Of a stretch of 64,000 bases of DNA, positions 56,166 to 64,000 are shown piece after piece. The notes under the pieces are model-generated. The model saw only the letters and a list, made by a program, of their open reading frames with translations. It did no database searches and was not told the DNA's origin. Source of the DNA: UASB124 sp041662445 (GTDB lineage Bacteria > Babelota > Babeliae > Babelales > RVW-14); contig JBAZSL010000001.1 in the NCBI GenBank assembly GCA_041662445.1, forward strand, positions 62,001-126,000, given 5' to 3'. The position numbers and the translations under genes are program-made. How positions within the stretch are numbered: the stretch's first letter is position 1; the number at the start of each line of letters is the position of its first letter.

Positions 56166-59060
56166 TTATTTCTTTCTCGACGTTTGAACATTCGCTACCT
56201 GATCAGCGAAATATTTCCGCAGAGCAGTTGCGTCTTTTTCATTGTCCGTTAGCTTGTCTGTAATAATTGTAGTTGCGGCGAACTGCGCGATAAACTCTTT
56301 AAATGCCTCGGTTCTTTTTGCGGCATCTTTGATTTTTGCAATCTCATCGACAACTTTTGTAGGGTGAGGCGGGTAAGGTTCCAATGTAAAACCACCCAAA
56401 AACGTCATACATCTTTCTTTCATAACATCTAAATCATTTAGTATCTCTCTGTCTGTTCTCTCAGTTGTCTGCGGCTGAGCAGGCACTGTTTCTGTTGCTA
56501 ATCGCTCAAGTTGTCTTGCCCAATAATCAATACCACGAATTTCGTCATATGTGAGACCTGGAATCTCAAGCATTACACCAAAACTTGGGGTTGCCTTAAA
56601 TTTATGATGAAGTGCGGTTCGTTCTTCTTGTGAACAGTGTTTTGTAAGCAGAGTTTCGAACTCGTTTAAAATGGTGGCATATGGGGCAGCACTTTTAAGA
56701 TCCGGAAACTGTGCGCCGATTCTCCTAATATTTGCTATAAATTCTTCGGTGCCTTCAGGAAACGAACGTGGTTCTGATTCGCGTGGCGTTGTCTGCTCGA
56801 CAGAGCTTTGTGGAGTAGTTGTGGTAGGCGCTGAAACTTTCGGTTGCGCCGCCGGTACTGCGGCCTGGGCTGGTACTGGAGTTGGTGTTGGTGAGGGACG
56901 TGATGCTGGTACGGGAGTGGGAGTTGGCGCGGGAACCGCTGGTACTGCGGGGGCAGAAGCCTGCGCAACAGCAGTCGCCAATCCAGTTTCTAGAGTTCTG
57001 ATATTATATTGTTGAGAATCTACAGGTCTCGTAGCTTCTAGCGCCTTCAATAATTTCAATCTTGTCTTAGCATCTTTGATTTGTGCGATAGCTTTCACAA
57101 TGTCTTGAGGTCGCGGTCCATGAGAGGCGGCTCTACTCAAAAACATTCTGCAGTCATTAATCATGGTTCTTATTTGCGCTTCAAGTTGTTGCTCAGCTGA
57201 TAGTGCTACTTGTTTTTGCGATGGAGGCAGTGATGGCCTGGCGGCAGGTTGCGGCGCTTGGCGCACCGGTCGCGACTGCTGTTCCCCCGCCATTTCTTTT
57301 GCCGCAGATCGTATACAAGCTGCGGCGCCACTATTTCCAGCGAGGGTGAGCTCTTGGGTCACGAACTCAGAATCGGCACCCTCTTGGAGGAGATAGGTAA
57401 TAAATGTTTTCTGAGCTGTGACTTTAGTCTCGTCTTTCGGCCCCTGTTCAGCGGCAGTACGTAATGCGAATTCTAGCGGGCCAGATCCACCTTGAGGTTT
57501 TGCTGGCAAATTTGATTCAATTTTTTTGAATTCGTTAAGATTAAATTCAATTGCTATGGCGGCGAGTTTTTGTCGCAAAGGTTGTTCACCTTCTCTTGAA
57601 GTACCGCATACTGCACAAACTTGTGCATCCGGCTCATTCTCAAATGTGCAGACTTTGCACGTCCATTTGGCAGCTTGCTGTTGAGGCGCAGGAGTTTCTT
57701 CTTCTTTTTCTTCTTCTTCTTCTTCTTCTTCTTCGACTTCTTTTTCTTCTTCGATTCCCCAATTACGTACGCGGCCCAATTCTTCAGCTATTGTACCGAC
57801 AGCGCTGCCTGTGTTTTTAGGTTTCTGTAGATATGTTGCGAAGCCCTCTTTGACCCGATTAATTAGGTCTAGCGATTTAATTTTTATTAGGCACTTAATT
57901 AAGTTGACGGCGAAGATGGAATACTGAGTTACCTGTGAGTAATCAGCAATGTCCTGAATTAGCGTATTGATACTTTCTGCAGACGTTTCTGTGGTTAATG
58001 CTAAAATCCCCAACGCAATCTTACTATACAAAAGTATCTGCTGACCCTGTTCGGAGCTTGTAATTGTTTTTAGAGTCTCATATCGATTTAAAAAATCTTT
58101 TCCAAGCGCTGGCACGGCGCTCAGCTTTGCGGCTAAAATTTTAGATATTTCTAACCTCTCTGGTTCGGTATAAGAAACGAAGTCTGCGTTGTGAGTAAAT
58201 AGCGGTATGAAAAAATCAGGTATCTTGGATTTATCCGTTAAGGCTGTAACTTTCTCATTGATTGTATCAACAGAATCATGCGCAGAGGGAGCCAATGCTA
58301 CAGGAGGCGCAGGGCGTGGGGTTGGTGTTGGACGTGGAATAATGACTGGAGCGGGGAGTGGTTGAGGAGGCTGTAGCCGCTGCGAAATTTCTTGGATGAA
58401 ACGCCTGATTTTTTCTTTATGCTGATCGCTCACATTAATAAGTGTAGCTACTTGATCATGTAATATCTCTTGCGTAGCAACGGTGTAATCTTTTCTTGGG
58501 GTAAGAAGCTCTGAAATTATTTGTTTTTGCAACTCTTTTTTTGTTGGATCAGTTTCGGCAGCAGCGTTTGTAAAGAATGTTGCTAAATCATTTAAATCAA
58601 GATATTGGCGCACTGCTTGTAGAAACTGAAGATTTAAGTTTCGTCCCGCGCTCATTATCGCGGAGACGTTTCCTTGACCACCTTGGAGCCTCAGACAGTT
58701 TAAAAAAGCAAGTTTCGTTTCCGCTACTGCTTTCTTTATGGCGTCAAATTCTTGCTCGTTCCAGTTTCTTGCTATGTGACGGAGACGAACTCGTATTATT
58801 TCCGGTATTACGCCTTGTTTCCACAAGTCTATTTCGGTTATTGGATGCCGTACTATTTCAGCAGGATTGACCCTGGCAACTCGGGCAATTGTTACCTGAT
58901 GAGTTTGTACACACCGTTTAAATATTCCCCCACTTAGCACCTCGGCATATGCGTTTTGTGCTGGGGTTGGTTGCCCCATCGCCTGCATCTGCGGTACGCA
59001 CAACCACGAACACGTAAAAAGCGTTATCAGATTCATCATCACTGCGCTATAAACCTTCAT
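56166..59060 (-). CDS. Exported coiled-coil protein with NZF-type zinc finger
   Basis: 964 residues, AAGGGA before the ATG, signal peptide (VMMNLITLFTCSWLCVPQMQAMG). Helical N-terminal region; a Pro-rich linker (about 245-265); helical 265-430; a Glu run (about 440-460); and a finger W466-x-C468-x2-C471-T472-F473-x-N475-x6-C482-x2-C485. The Thr-Phe pair after the second Cys is the ubiquitin-contact pair of NZF fingers (Npl4, TAB2). Then ankyrin-like units (LEFALRTAAEQG, TFITYLLQEGADSEF), more Pro/Thr linkers and a helical end. No catalytic motif. It starts the minus-strand group that includes the giant gene, 30 bases apart. Confidence 0.85.
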   Translation of the reverse strand: MKVYSAVMMNLITLFTCSWLCVPQMQAMGQPTPAQNAYAEVLSGGIFKRCVQTHQVTIARVARVNPAEIVRHPITEIDLWKQGVIPEIIRVRLRHIARNWNEQEFDAIKKAVAETKLAFLNCLRLQGGQGNVSAIMSAGRNLNLQFLQAVRQYLDLNDLATFFTNAAAETDPTKKELQKQIISELLTPRKDYTVATQEILHDQVATLINVSDQHKEKIRRFIQEISQRLQPPQPLPAPVIIPRPTPTPRPAPPVALAPSAHDSVDTINEKVTALTDKSKIPDFFIPLFTHNADFVSYTEPERLEISKILAAKLSAVPALGKDFLNRYETLKTITSSEQGQQILLYSKIALGILALTTETSAESINTLIQDIADYSQVTQYSIFAVNLIKCLIKIKSLDLINRVKEGFATYLQKPKNTGSAVGTIAEELGRVRNWGIEEEKEVEEEEEEEEEKEEETPAPQQQAAKWTCKVCTFENEPDAQVCAVCGTSREGEQPLRQKLAAIAIEFNLNEFKKIESNLPAKPQGGSGPLEFALRTAAEQGPKDETKVTAQKTFITYLLQEGADSEFVTQELTLAGNSGAAACIRSAAKEMAGEQQSRPVRQAPQPAARPSLPPSQKQVALSAEQQLEAQIRTMINDCRMFLSRAASHGPRPQDIVKAIAQIKDAKTRLKLLKALEATRPVDSQQYNIRTLETGLATAVAQASAPAVPAVPAPTPTPVPASRPSPTPTPVPAQAAVPAAQPKVSAPTTTTPQSSVEQTTPRESEPRSFPEGTEEFIANIRRIGAQFPDLKSAAPYATILNEFETLLTKHCSQEERTALHHKFKATPSFGVMLEIPGLTYDEIRGIDYWARQLERLATETVPAQPQTTERTDREILNDLDVMKERCMTFLGGFTLEPYPPHPTKVVDEIAKIKDAAKRTEAFKEFIAQFAATTIITDKLTDNEKDATALRKYFADQVANVQTSRKK

Positions 59061-59461
59061 TACGTCCCTTTACTTTTTCAAGGTGTGAAACACAACATTA
59101 CCAGCAAGCATAGGCGTTGGGTCGCTGCCGGTGCAAAGGTTTTGTAAAAACGTTGGTGATGTGATGAGGAGAAAGAGGGTTTTTTAAAACTCCATGGTCA
59201 AAAATCAGGGATACTTCAGCTTCTCCATGGTCGAAATTCAGGGTAACGCAGTCCTCCTACGCCCTACGTGGCTTCCACCGACGCCGAGACTGGCTTCCGT
59301 CTACGTCTGCATGACTACGACGGACAGGATGGCGGACAGGACGGAGGACCGGTTAATCGTTAAAAAGTTGGAAAAAATAGCCAAAATCATGTTTTTGGCT
59401 TAATATACCCCCATGTTAGAGCCATAAGTTGGTCAAAAGTACCGGGTATAAAGGAGCACAA
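59061..59461. repeat. Intergenic gap with dispersed repeats
   Basis: Holds a 31-base-period direct repeat (TCCATGGTCAAAAATCAGGG and TCCATGGTCGAAATTCAGGG near 59191 and 59222), and, about 59250-59350, inverse copies of the repeat cluster of 45650-45710 (CCTACGTGGCTTCCACCG and GGACAGGATGGCGGACAGG). No gene seen. Confidence 0.65.
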
Positions 59462-60817
59462 ATGAAGCGTTTGATTGATTTTCATCTTGAACGGTGGAAA
59501 ACAGATAAATATCGGAAGCCTTTATTATTACGAGGTGCTCGTCAAGTTGGGAAAACTTATTCAGTGCGTGAATTGGGAAAAAGCTTTCCCAACTTTATTG
59601 AGTTGAACTTTGAAAATCAGCCTCAATTGGCAGCACTTTTTCAGGAAGATTTGAATCCGAAGCGCATCATCAGAGATCTTGAAGCTACCCTTGTTGATCA
59701 GGCTATTATCCCCGGTAAAACATTGCTTTTTTTTGATGAAATTCAGATTGCGCCGCAAGCGATTACGGCACTGCGCTATTTCTATGAAGAAATGCCTGAG
59801 CTTCATGTTATTGCAGCCGGATCTTTGCTTAATTTTGCGATTGAATTGGTTGGCGTTCCTGTCGGACGGGTTTCATTTCTTAACATGTACCCACTTTCAT
59901 TTATTGAGTTTTTGCAGGCATGTGGGCATGCTTTTTTGATCAAAGAAATTATTGAGCATCAGGGCTTTGAGCCAATAAGTGATGTTATTCACGAAAAATT
60001 ATTGAGTCTATTAAGCCACTATCTTGCAATTGGCGGTATGCCGCAGGTTGTTGATGCGTGGCGGACGGAAAATGATCCACGGTTGGTGGCAACGTTTCAT
60101 CAGGGACTTATCAGCAGTTACCGACAGGATTTTTATAAGTATGCAAAAAATCTGAATATTAAATATTTGGATGCTTTATTGAGTTCTCTGCCCTATCAGC
60201 TCGGAAGAAAATTTAAATATAGTGCGATTGAAGGTGAATTTAAGACACGAGAATTATCGCCTGGACTTAATCTCTTGTGTACTGCTGATATTGTACACAA
60301 AATTTTGTATTCAGCGGCGCAAGGAATTCCACTCGGGGCTCAAATTGATCCGAATGATTTTAAGGCATTATGCCTTGACGTTGGTTTGAGTCAGGCAATT
60401 TTAGGCCTCACCTTGGGCGAGTGGTTGGTCAATAAGGAGAAAGCGTTTATTAATAAGGGAGAAATAGTTGAAGCTTTTGTGGGGCAAGAGTTATTGGCTT
60501 ATACCGATCCTGTGTATGATGCACAACTTTATTATTGGCATCGTCACAAAGTTGGCGGAGAGGCGGAAATTGATTATGTGCTTCAGATTGATGAAAATGT
60601 TGTTCCAATAGAAGTCAAAAGTGGTGCTGGATCTACGCTTAAAAGTATGCATGTTTTTCTTGAGCAGCATCCGCACTCGCCTTACGGGGTACGTTTTTCG
60701 ACGCAAAATTATTCATTGTATGAAAAAGTACATTCATACCCGCTCTATGCAGTCGCGGCACTTTTTGTGCATGACGTTGAGCGACGGAAGGCGTTTGAAT
60801 ATTTATTTTCAAAATAA
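59462..60817 (+). CDS. AAA_14/DUF4143-type ATPase (third of three)
   Basis: 451 residues from the ATG at 59462 (AGGAG upstream; the open frame starts at 59429). P-loop RGARQVGKTYSVREL, Walker B LFFDEIQIAPQAI, sensor IAAGSLLNFA, and in the C-terminal domain EAFVGQELLAYTD, then AEIDYVLQIDENVVPIEVKSG, a PD-(D/E)xK-like pattern (D-x11-E-x-K). Closest to the group often called ATP-binding/antitoxin-like in databases; function unknown. Another + strand gene within a minus-strand secreted-protein island. Confidence 0.9.
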   Translation: MKRLIDFHLERWKTDKYRKPLLLRGARQVGKTYSVRELGKSFPNFIELNFENQPQLAALFQEDLNPKRIIRDLEATLVDQAIIPGKTLLFFDEIQIAPQAITALRYFYEEMPELHVIAAGSLLNFAIELVGVPVGRVSFLNMYPLSFIEFLQACGHAFLIKEIIEHQGFEPISDVIHEKLLSLLSHYLAIGGMPQVVDAWRTENDPRLVATFHQGLISSYRQDFYKYAKNLNIKYLDALLSSLPYQLGRKFKYSAIEGEFKTRELSPGLNLLCTADIVHKILYSAAQGIPLGAQIDPNDFKALCLDVGLSQAILGLTLGEWLVNKEKAFINKGEIVEAFVGQELLAYTDPVYDAQLYYWHRHKVGGEAEIDYVLQIDENVVPIEVKSGAGSTLKSMHVFLEQHPHSPYGVRFSTQNYSLYEKVHSYPLYAVAALFVHDVERRKAFEYLFSK

Positions 60818-60911
60818 ACGGGTCTACCCGCCTTCGCTCGAATCTAGCTTCGGCGCGGCAGGCGTCGGACAAGCCCTCCTACGCCCTCGCCATGCTCATG
60901 GCTACAAAGGA

Positions 60912-60947
60912 CAAGCCCCCCGAAGTTGGTTAACCTCGAAGGGCTTG
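60912..60947 (-). terminator. Imperfect hairpin after the repeat-containing gene
   Basis: On the minus strand CAAGCCC pairs with GGGCTTG around a GGTTAACC centre, followed by TCCTTTGT. It can end transcription of 60975-61898, though the stem is broken. The area 60818-60911 shows repeat fragments like those at 45700 (CCTCCTACGCCCT). Confidence 0.4.
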
Positions 60948-60974
60948 AAATTAGGATAGGCTGAGTTAATTTAG

Positions 60975-61898
60975 TTATTTGGCTGCCGCTAGTTTCTTCT
61001 CTTCTGCGGCAAGCAGTTGCGTCGCCTCGTCGCGTACCTGGATGACGATCTCCATTATTTTCCACAGATCAACTGGTTTTTCCTGAGCTGCTATTGCAAT
61101 GTTGTCTATGGCCGTGTTTATCTTGTCATCGGGTTTATTGTTCTTGAGACCTTCAACCCTGGTTGCCGGAGGTGTCCCTACCTTGTTCTCGTGGAATTCT
61201 GGTGTGAGCAGGAGGTTTTCGGCGTACACGATGAGGTCAGGGACCGCAAACCTTATCGCCTCTTGTGGGGCTTTGCTACTTTCTGGTTGAAGGTTGTCGA
61301 CGGCCGTAAGGGCATCTTTTTGCCAACCTACCTCTGGGGCTGCGTCAGCAGGGATTGGTTTTCCAGCGGCGGCGTTGATGGCAGCAGTTACGGCTGGGTC
61401 GGCCATGTTGTCAGGGGCAAACAATTTTTTCAGCGCTGCTCTGGCGTCACCTTTTTCTTGTGGTGTTGCTTCTTTTTCTACAGATACTGGGGCTGCGGCT
61501 GGGGCTACTTTGGCGGCGGCTTGTTGGGCGGCAGCGGCACCGCGGGCGGCGGCACGTTGGGCTCTTACTAACGCTAAAGCTTTTGCAGCAGCAGCATCTT
61601 GTGCCTGTTTTAGGATTCCTTCGAACGCTTGTATGTACGCAGGAAGATCATCAATCTTCTTGGGGTCTCTCTTCTCTGCGCGTGCTTGCGTTCTTTCGGT
61701 TCTTACTAACGCTAAAGCTTTTGCAGCAGCAGCATCTTGTGCCTGTTTTAGGATTCCTTCGAACGCTTTTATGTACGCAGGATCTTTTTGCACGTCATAT
61801 GCTACTGGGAGTTTCGGTAAGCAAATTTTGTAAAGGCTACAGCAAGCGAGTAGGTGTACGAATAGAAACATTCCGATTGTGTGTTTGTTGACCCTCAT
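60975..61898 (-). CDS. Exported Ala-rich protein with tandem 46-residue repeat
   Basis: 307 residues, AAAGGGA before ATG, signal peptide with possible lipobox (FLFVHLLACCSLYKICL). Two near-identical segments (AYIKAFEGILKQAQDAAAAK and AYIQAFEGILKQAQDAAAAK, each with ALALVR after) at a spacing of 46 residues, then an Ala-rich helical region (AAAAQQAAAKVAPAAAP) and a helical C-terminus. The DNA of the repeat is nearly identical too, so the duplication is recent. Function unknown. Confidence 0.8.
   Translation of the reverse strand: MRVNKHTIGMFLFVHLLACCSLYKICLPKLPVAYDVQKDPAYIKAFEGILKQAQDAAAAKALALVRTERTQARAEKRDPKKIDDLPAYIQAFEGILKQAQDAAAAKALALVRAQRAAARGAAAAQQAAAKVAPAAAPVSVEKEATPQEKGDARAALKKLFAPDNMADPAVTAAINAAAGKPIPADAAPEVGWQKDALTAVDNLQPESSKAPQEAIRFAVPDLIVYAENLLLTPEFHENKVGTPPATRVEGLKNNKPDDKINTAIDNIAIAAQEKPVDLWKIMEIVIQVRDEATQLLAAEEKKLAAAK
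61563..61781. repeat. In-frame tandem direct repeat, period 138 bp
   Basis: Bases from 61563 to about 61643 are repeated from 61701 to about 61781, with only one or two differences by eye, offset 138 (46 codons). It codes the repeated unit of the Ala-rich protein. Confidence 0.88.
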
Positions 61899-61981
61899 AC
61901 AATCCCTTTCTTATTAACGACAAACAGGACGACACGAACAAACAACTATAGATAACTGTATATCGATTTTACAAGTTTTGT

Positions 61982-62022
61982 AAAAAAATAGTGGGCACTG
62001 TAATGGTGCCCACTATTTTTTT
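61982..62022. terminator. Strong bidirectional hairpin terminator
   Basis: A perfect 17-bp stem: AAAAAAATAGTGGGCAC (61982-61998) and its inverse (62006-62022), loop of 7. A run of A on one side and T on the other lets it end transcription from either side; its job is to end the minus-strand gene at 62046. Confidence 0.9.
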
Positions 62023-62045
62023 AGGTATTTGCTAAAAGCGAATTG

Positions 62046-64000
62046 TTATCGCTTTAGCCCTTGCTTTATTTTGGCCTTAGCATCAAATACAGTTTGCATA
62101 TCTGCTGCATCATCCTCACTTGCATTGATTGAAGTTTTAAGATAAGTCATAGCAGCTTCTTGATCGGGGACAGGAACCTCGTTGACAATCTTGGTGATTA
62201 TTTGGCCTGCGGCAGTAACTTTATCCGCTGCTTTCTTTAGACCGTCTGCCTGTGTATCAATTTCAGTCCTCACCGCTTGTAACTCCGGACTCGCTGCTGC
62301 TGCTGCTGCCACTGCGGGTACTGCTGGTGCTGGCTGAATCAGTACAGGCTGTGGTGCGGGTGCTTGCGATACCACGGTTGGTACTACCTGTGGTTGCGGT
62401 ACGTGCTGCTGGATCTCGGCGAGTATCCCTTCTTTGGCGGCTCGTGCAATTTTCAATGCCTCAGGAAAGTATGTTTGCAACTCAGGTGAGACCTGTTGCT
62501 GGGCTACGCCTTCATCCATTTGTTCGGTGACAATTTTCATTACTAGGGCGTTAACAGCTTCTGGTGTGTTTGCTATAACGAGTGCTTGCGATTGTGGCTC
62601 CTGAAGTTGGACTGCCACTGCCGGAGCTGGATTAACTACAACAGCATGAGGAGTTACTGGCTTGGCGTTCGCCGCGGCTTCTTGCTCGTGCTGCAGATCC
62701 TGTTGTTCTTTGTCTAGACGTTCTTGTTGCTGCTTGCGCTGTTCTTCTTTAAGAGCTGCCTCTTTCTGTGTGTTCTCTCTTGCTAAGCGTTCTTGCTCTT
62801 GCTGTCTACACAGTTCTTCTTGTTCTTGTTTCTCGCGCTCTATCTTTTCTTCTCGTTCTTGTTTCTCGGCATCCAGGAGCGTTTGTTTTTCTCGCTCTTT
62901 TTGGGCTGCTTCTTCTTGTTGCTGACGCTCTAGCTCTTCTTGTTGACGAGCTTGTGCGTCTGCTTCAATCTTGCGAGCGTTTTCTTGTTCTTGGCGTTCT
63001 TGCTCTTGCTGTCTACGTAGCTCTTCTTTTTGCGCTGCTTCTTGGTCCGCCGTCCTGTCCGCCGTAGCCTCGGCGGAGGTGGATGGATCATCTTGCGCCT
63101 GTTCTTGATCTTGTGGCTCTAGTTGTATTGGATCATCTTGTGGCTGTTCTGCTGGAGAATCGTCTTTGCGTTCTTCTGGCTGAACTGCGCGGTCTGCGTT
63201 TTCATTCTCGCAAAGACAGATCACGCATAATGGCGTGTTTTGGGAATGGTTTTTGTAGGAGCACTGCGGACAAATCCATGGCGTTGGGCGTGTCCAGCCT
63301 TGTTCTGAAAGACCTTGGTCCTCGAGCGCAGTTTTATAATATTGAGCTCTTATCAGCGCAGGCTCCCATGGTGCAGCGGGATTTTGTAAGCTATTAAGTT
63401 GTGCAGCAAAACGTCGGGTATTTTCTAGGTCATGCAGAGCAGCCTGCCACGCGAGTACTTTTTCTACTGCGTTCTCTGCCGTTATAGCCGCAGGATCTGG
63501 TTGTGGTGGGAGGTTCTGGCCTCTATCACCTTGAAGTTCTGGTTGTTGTGGAACAGGCGGCTGCTGTTGTGGTGCTACTGGTGCTGAATGAATACTTCTT
63601 TTTACGACTCCAATAGCCTTATATAGACCGACCATGAGTGGTGTGCCGATTGCCAATGCGGACAACCCAAGAAGATATTGTGCTCCCGATCTGATGTTGT
63701 TAAGGCGGGTTAACTCTGCTTCACAGGCTGAAGCCTCATCTTCTTTGTGGTTACGCCAACAACCAACGGAATTATTTACCCCTTCGCGGTCGTCAAAAAT
63801 ATCTCCCCATGATGCCCCGCTTATCCATGGCGTTGCTGCGAGGGCTAAGCCAAGAGCGGCAGTTATACCTGAGTAGATTATGATTTTTTTTCTATTGCAC
63901 GGAGACGCATTTGCGGCAGCGGGTGCTGCGGCAGGTTGAGCGGCGGTGACATCTGCTTGAGGAGCGACTGATGCGCAGGCTACCAAGCATGTGATAAGCA
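62046..64000 (-). CDS. Exported protein with transmembrane part, zinc finger and long coiled coil; 5' end outside window
   Basis: The frame is open to the right edge. Residues LITCLVACASVAPQ precede the first TTG at 63986 and look like the end of a signal peptide, so the start is beyond base 64000. Then come two transmembrane segments (IIIYSGITAALGLALAATPW; YLLGLSALAIGTPLMVGLY), a Pro/Gln-rich region, a RanBP2-type finger (PWICPQCSYKN with later CVIC), and a long Glu/Gln/Arg coiled coil (about 320-440), and a helical tail. An in-frame copy of the dispersed repeat lies within (63054-63068). Function unknown; similar build to 56166-59060. Confidence 0.8.
   Translation of the reverse strand, partial: LITCLVACASVAPQADVTAAQPAAAPAAANASPCNRKKIIIYSGITAALGLALAATPWISGASWGDIFDDREGVNNSVGCWRNHKEDEASACEAELTRLNNIRSGAQYLLGLSALAIGTPLMVGLYKAIGVVKRSIHSAPVAPQQQPPVPQQPELQGDRGQNLPPQPDPAAITAENAVEKVLAWQAALHDLENTRRFAAQLNSLQNPAAPWEPALIRAQYYKTALEDQGLSEQGWTRPTPWICPQCSYKNHSQNTPLCVICLCENENADRAVQPEERKDDSPAEQPQDDPIQLEPQDQEQAQDDPSTSAEATADRTADQEAAQKEELRRQQEQERQEQENARKIEADAQARQQEELERQQQEEAAQKEREKQTLLDAEKQEREEKIEREKQEQEELCRQQEQERLARENTQKEAALKEEQRKQQQERLDKEQQDLQHEQEAAANAKPVTPHAVVVNPAPAVAVQLQEPQSQALVIANTPEAVNALVMKIVTEQMDEGVAQQQVSPELQTYFPEALKIARAAKEGILAEIQQHVPQPQVVPTVVSQAPAPQPVLIQPAPAVPAVAAAAAASPELQAVRTEIDTQADGLKKAADKVTAAGQIITKIVNEVPVPDQEAAMTYLKTSINASEDDAADMQTVFDAKAKIKQGLKR
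63045..63085 (-). repeat. Dispersed repeat inside coding sequence
   Basis: Contains CCTGTCCGCCGTAGC (63054-63068), one base from the copies at 45650 and 50719. On the minus strand it encodes ATADR in SAEATADRTADQ, in the same frame as AMADR in the giant protein. Confidence 0.72.

Noticed and set aside
57551..57830. Open frames with runs of Phe/Leu on the plus strand
   Set aside because: They are antisense reads of the Glu run in the NZF protein.
61563..61781. CRISPR-like direct repeats
   Set aside because: Only two copies, in frame inside a gene, with no spacer variety and no cas genes.
63984..63986. TTG as start of the last minus-strand gene
   Set aside because: The frame stays open to the window edge and the residues before it form the end of a signal peptide.

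Overview
The window looks like a chromosome segment of a Gram-negative, host-associated bacterium with a reduced lifestyle. The best guess, an inference only, is a member of candidate phylum Dependentiae (TM6) or a similar protist-infecting lineage. Reasons: outer-membrane biogenesis genes (lptD, bamD, yidC, psd) and cell-wall genes (ddl, ftsI) sit beside at least seven ankyrin-repeat genes, a RING-H2 protein, several RanBP2/NZF-type zinc-finger proteins and eukaryotic-type PPP phosphatases, nearly all with signal peptides. No rRNA, tRNA or CRISPR was seen. The standard genetic code fits throughout.

Layout. 1-4.2 kb: two related ankyrin proteins; the first is cut by the left edge. 4.2-11.7 kb: housekeeping genes (dsbD/ccdA-like, PEBP, ftsY, prmC, rubredoxin, sppA, and a LigD with phosphoesterase and polymerase domains but no ligase). 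11.7-27 kb, mostly minus strand: an ankyrin gene, a fused double D-Ala-D-Ala ligase, rpe, psd, GerMN, cupin and IDI-like genes, a SulP transporter, pepP, lptD, recR and yidC. 26.8-28 kb: bamD and yraN. 28.1-33.2 kb: four ankyrin genes, one ending in a RING-H2 finger, with a 238-bp MITE-like element inside a relic of ftsI. 33.2-37.8 kb: ftsI, ftsL-like, thioredoxin lipoprotein, cysS and a PLD nuclease. 37.8-39.2 kb: an IS4-type element with 35-bp inverted ends. 39.4-64 kb: an accessory island of very large secreted proteins (three with PPP phosphatase domains, three with RanBP2-type fingers), interleaved on the opposite strand with three AAA_14/DUF4143 ATPases and littered with dispersed repeats. 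The last gene runs off the right edge.

How it may work together (inference). Signal peptides or lipoboxes export a set of proteins carrying interaction modules (ankyrin, NZF/RanBP2 fingers, coiled coils) and candidate catalytic modules (RING-H2 E3 ligase, papain-like and caspase-like cysteine peptidases, PPP phosphatases). This would suit interference with host ubiquitin and phosphoprotein signalling. The ankyrin genes seem to have multiplied by local tandem duplication: two of them are followed by a relic of the 3' end of the housekeeping gene (dsbD or ftsI) that flanks the next ankyrin gene.
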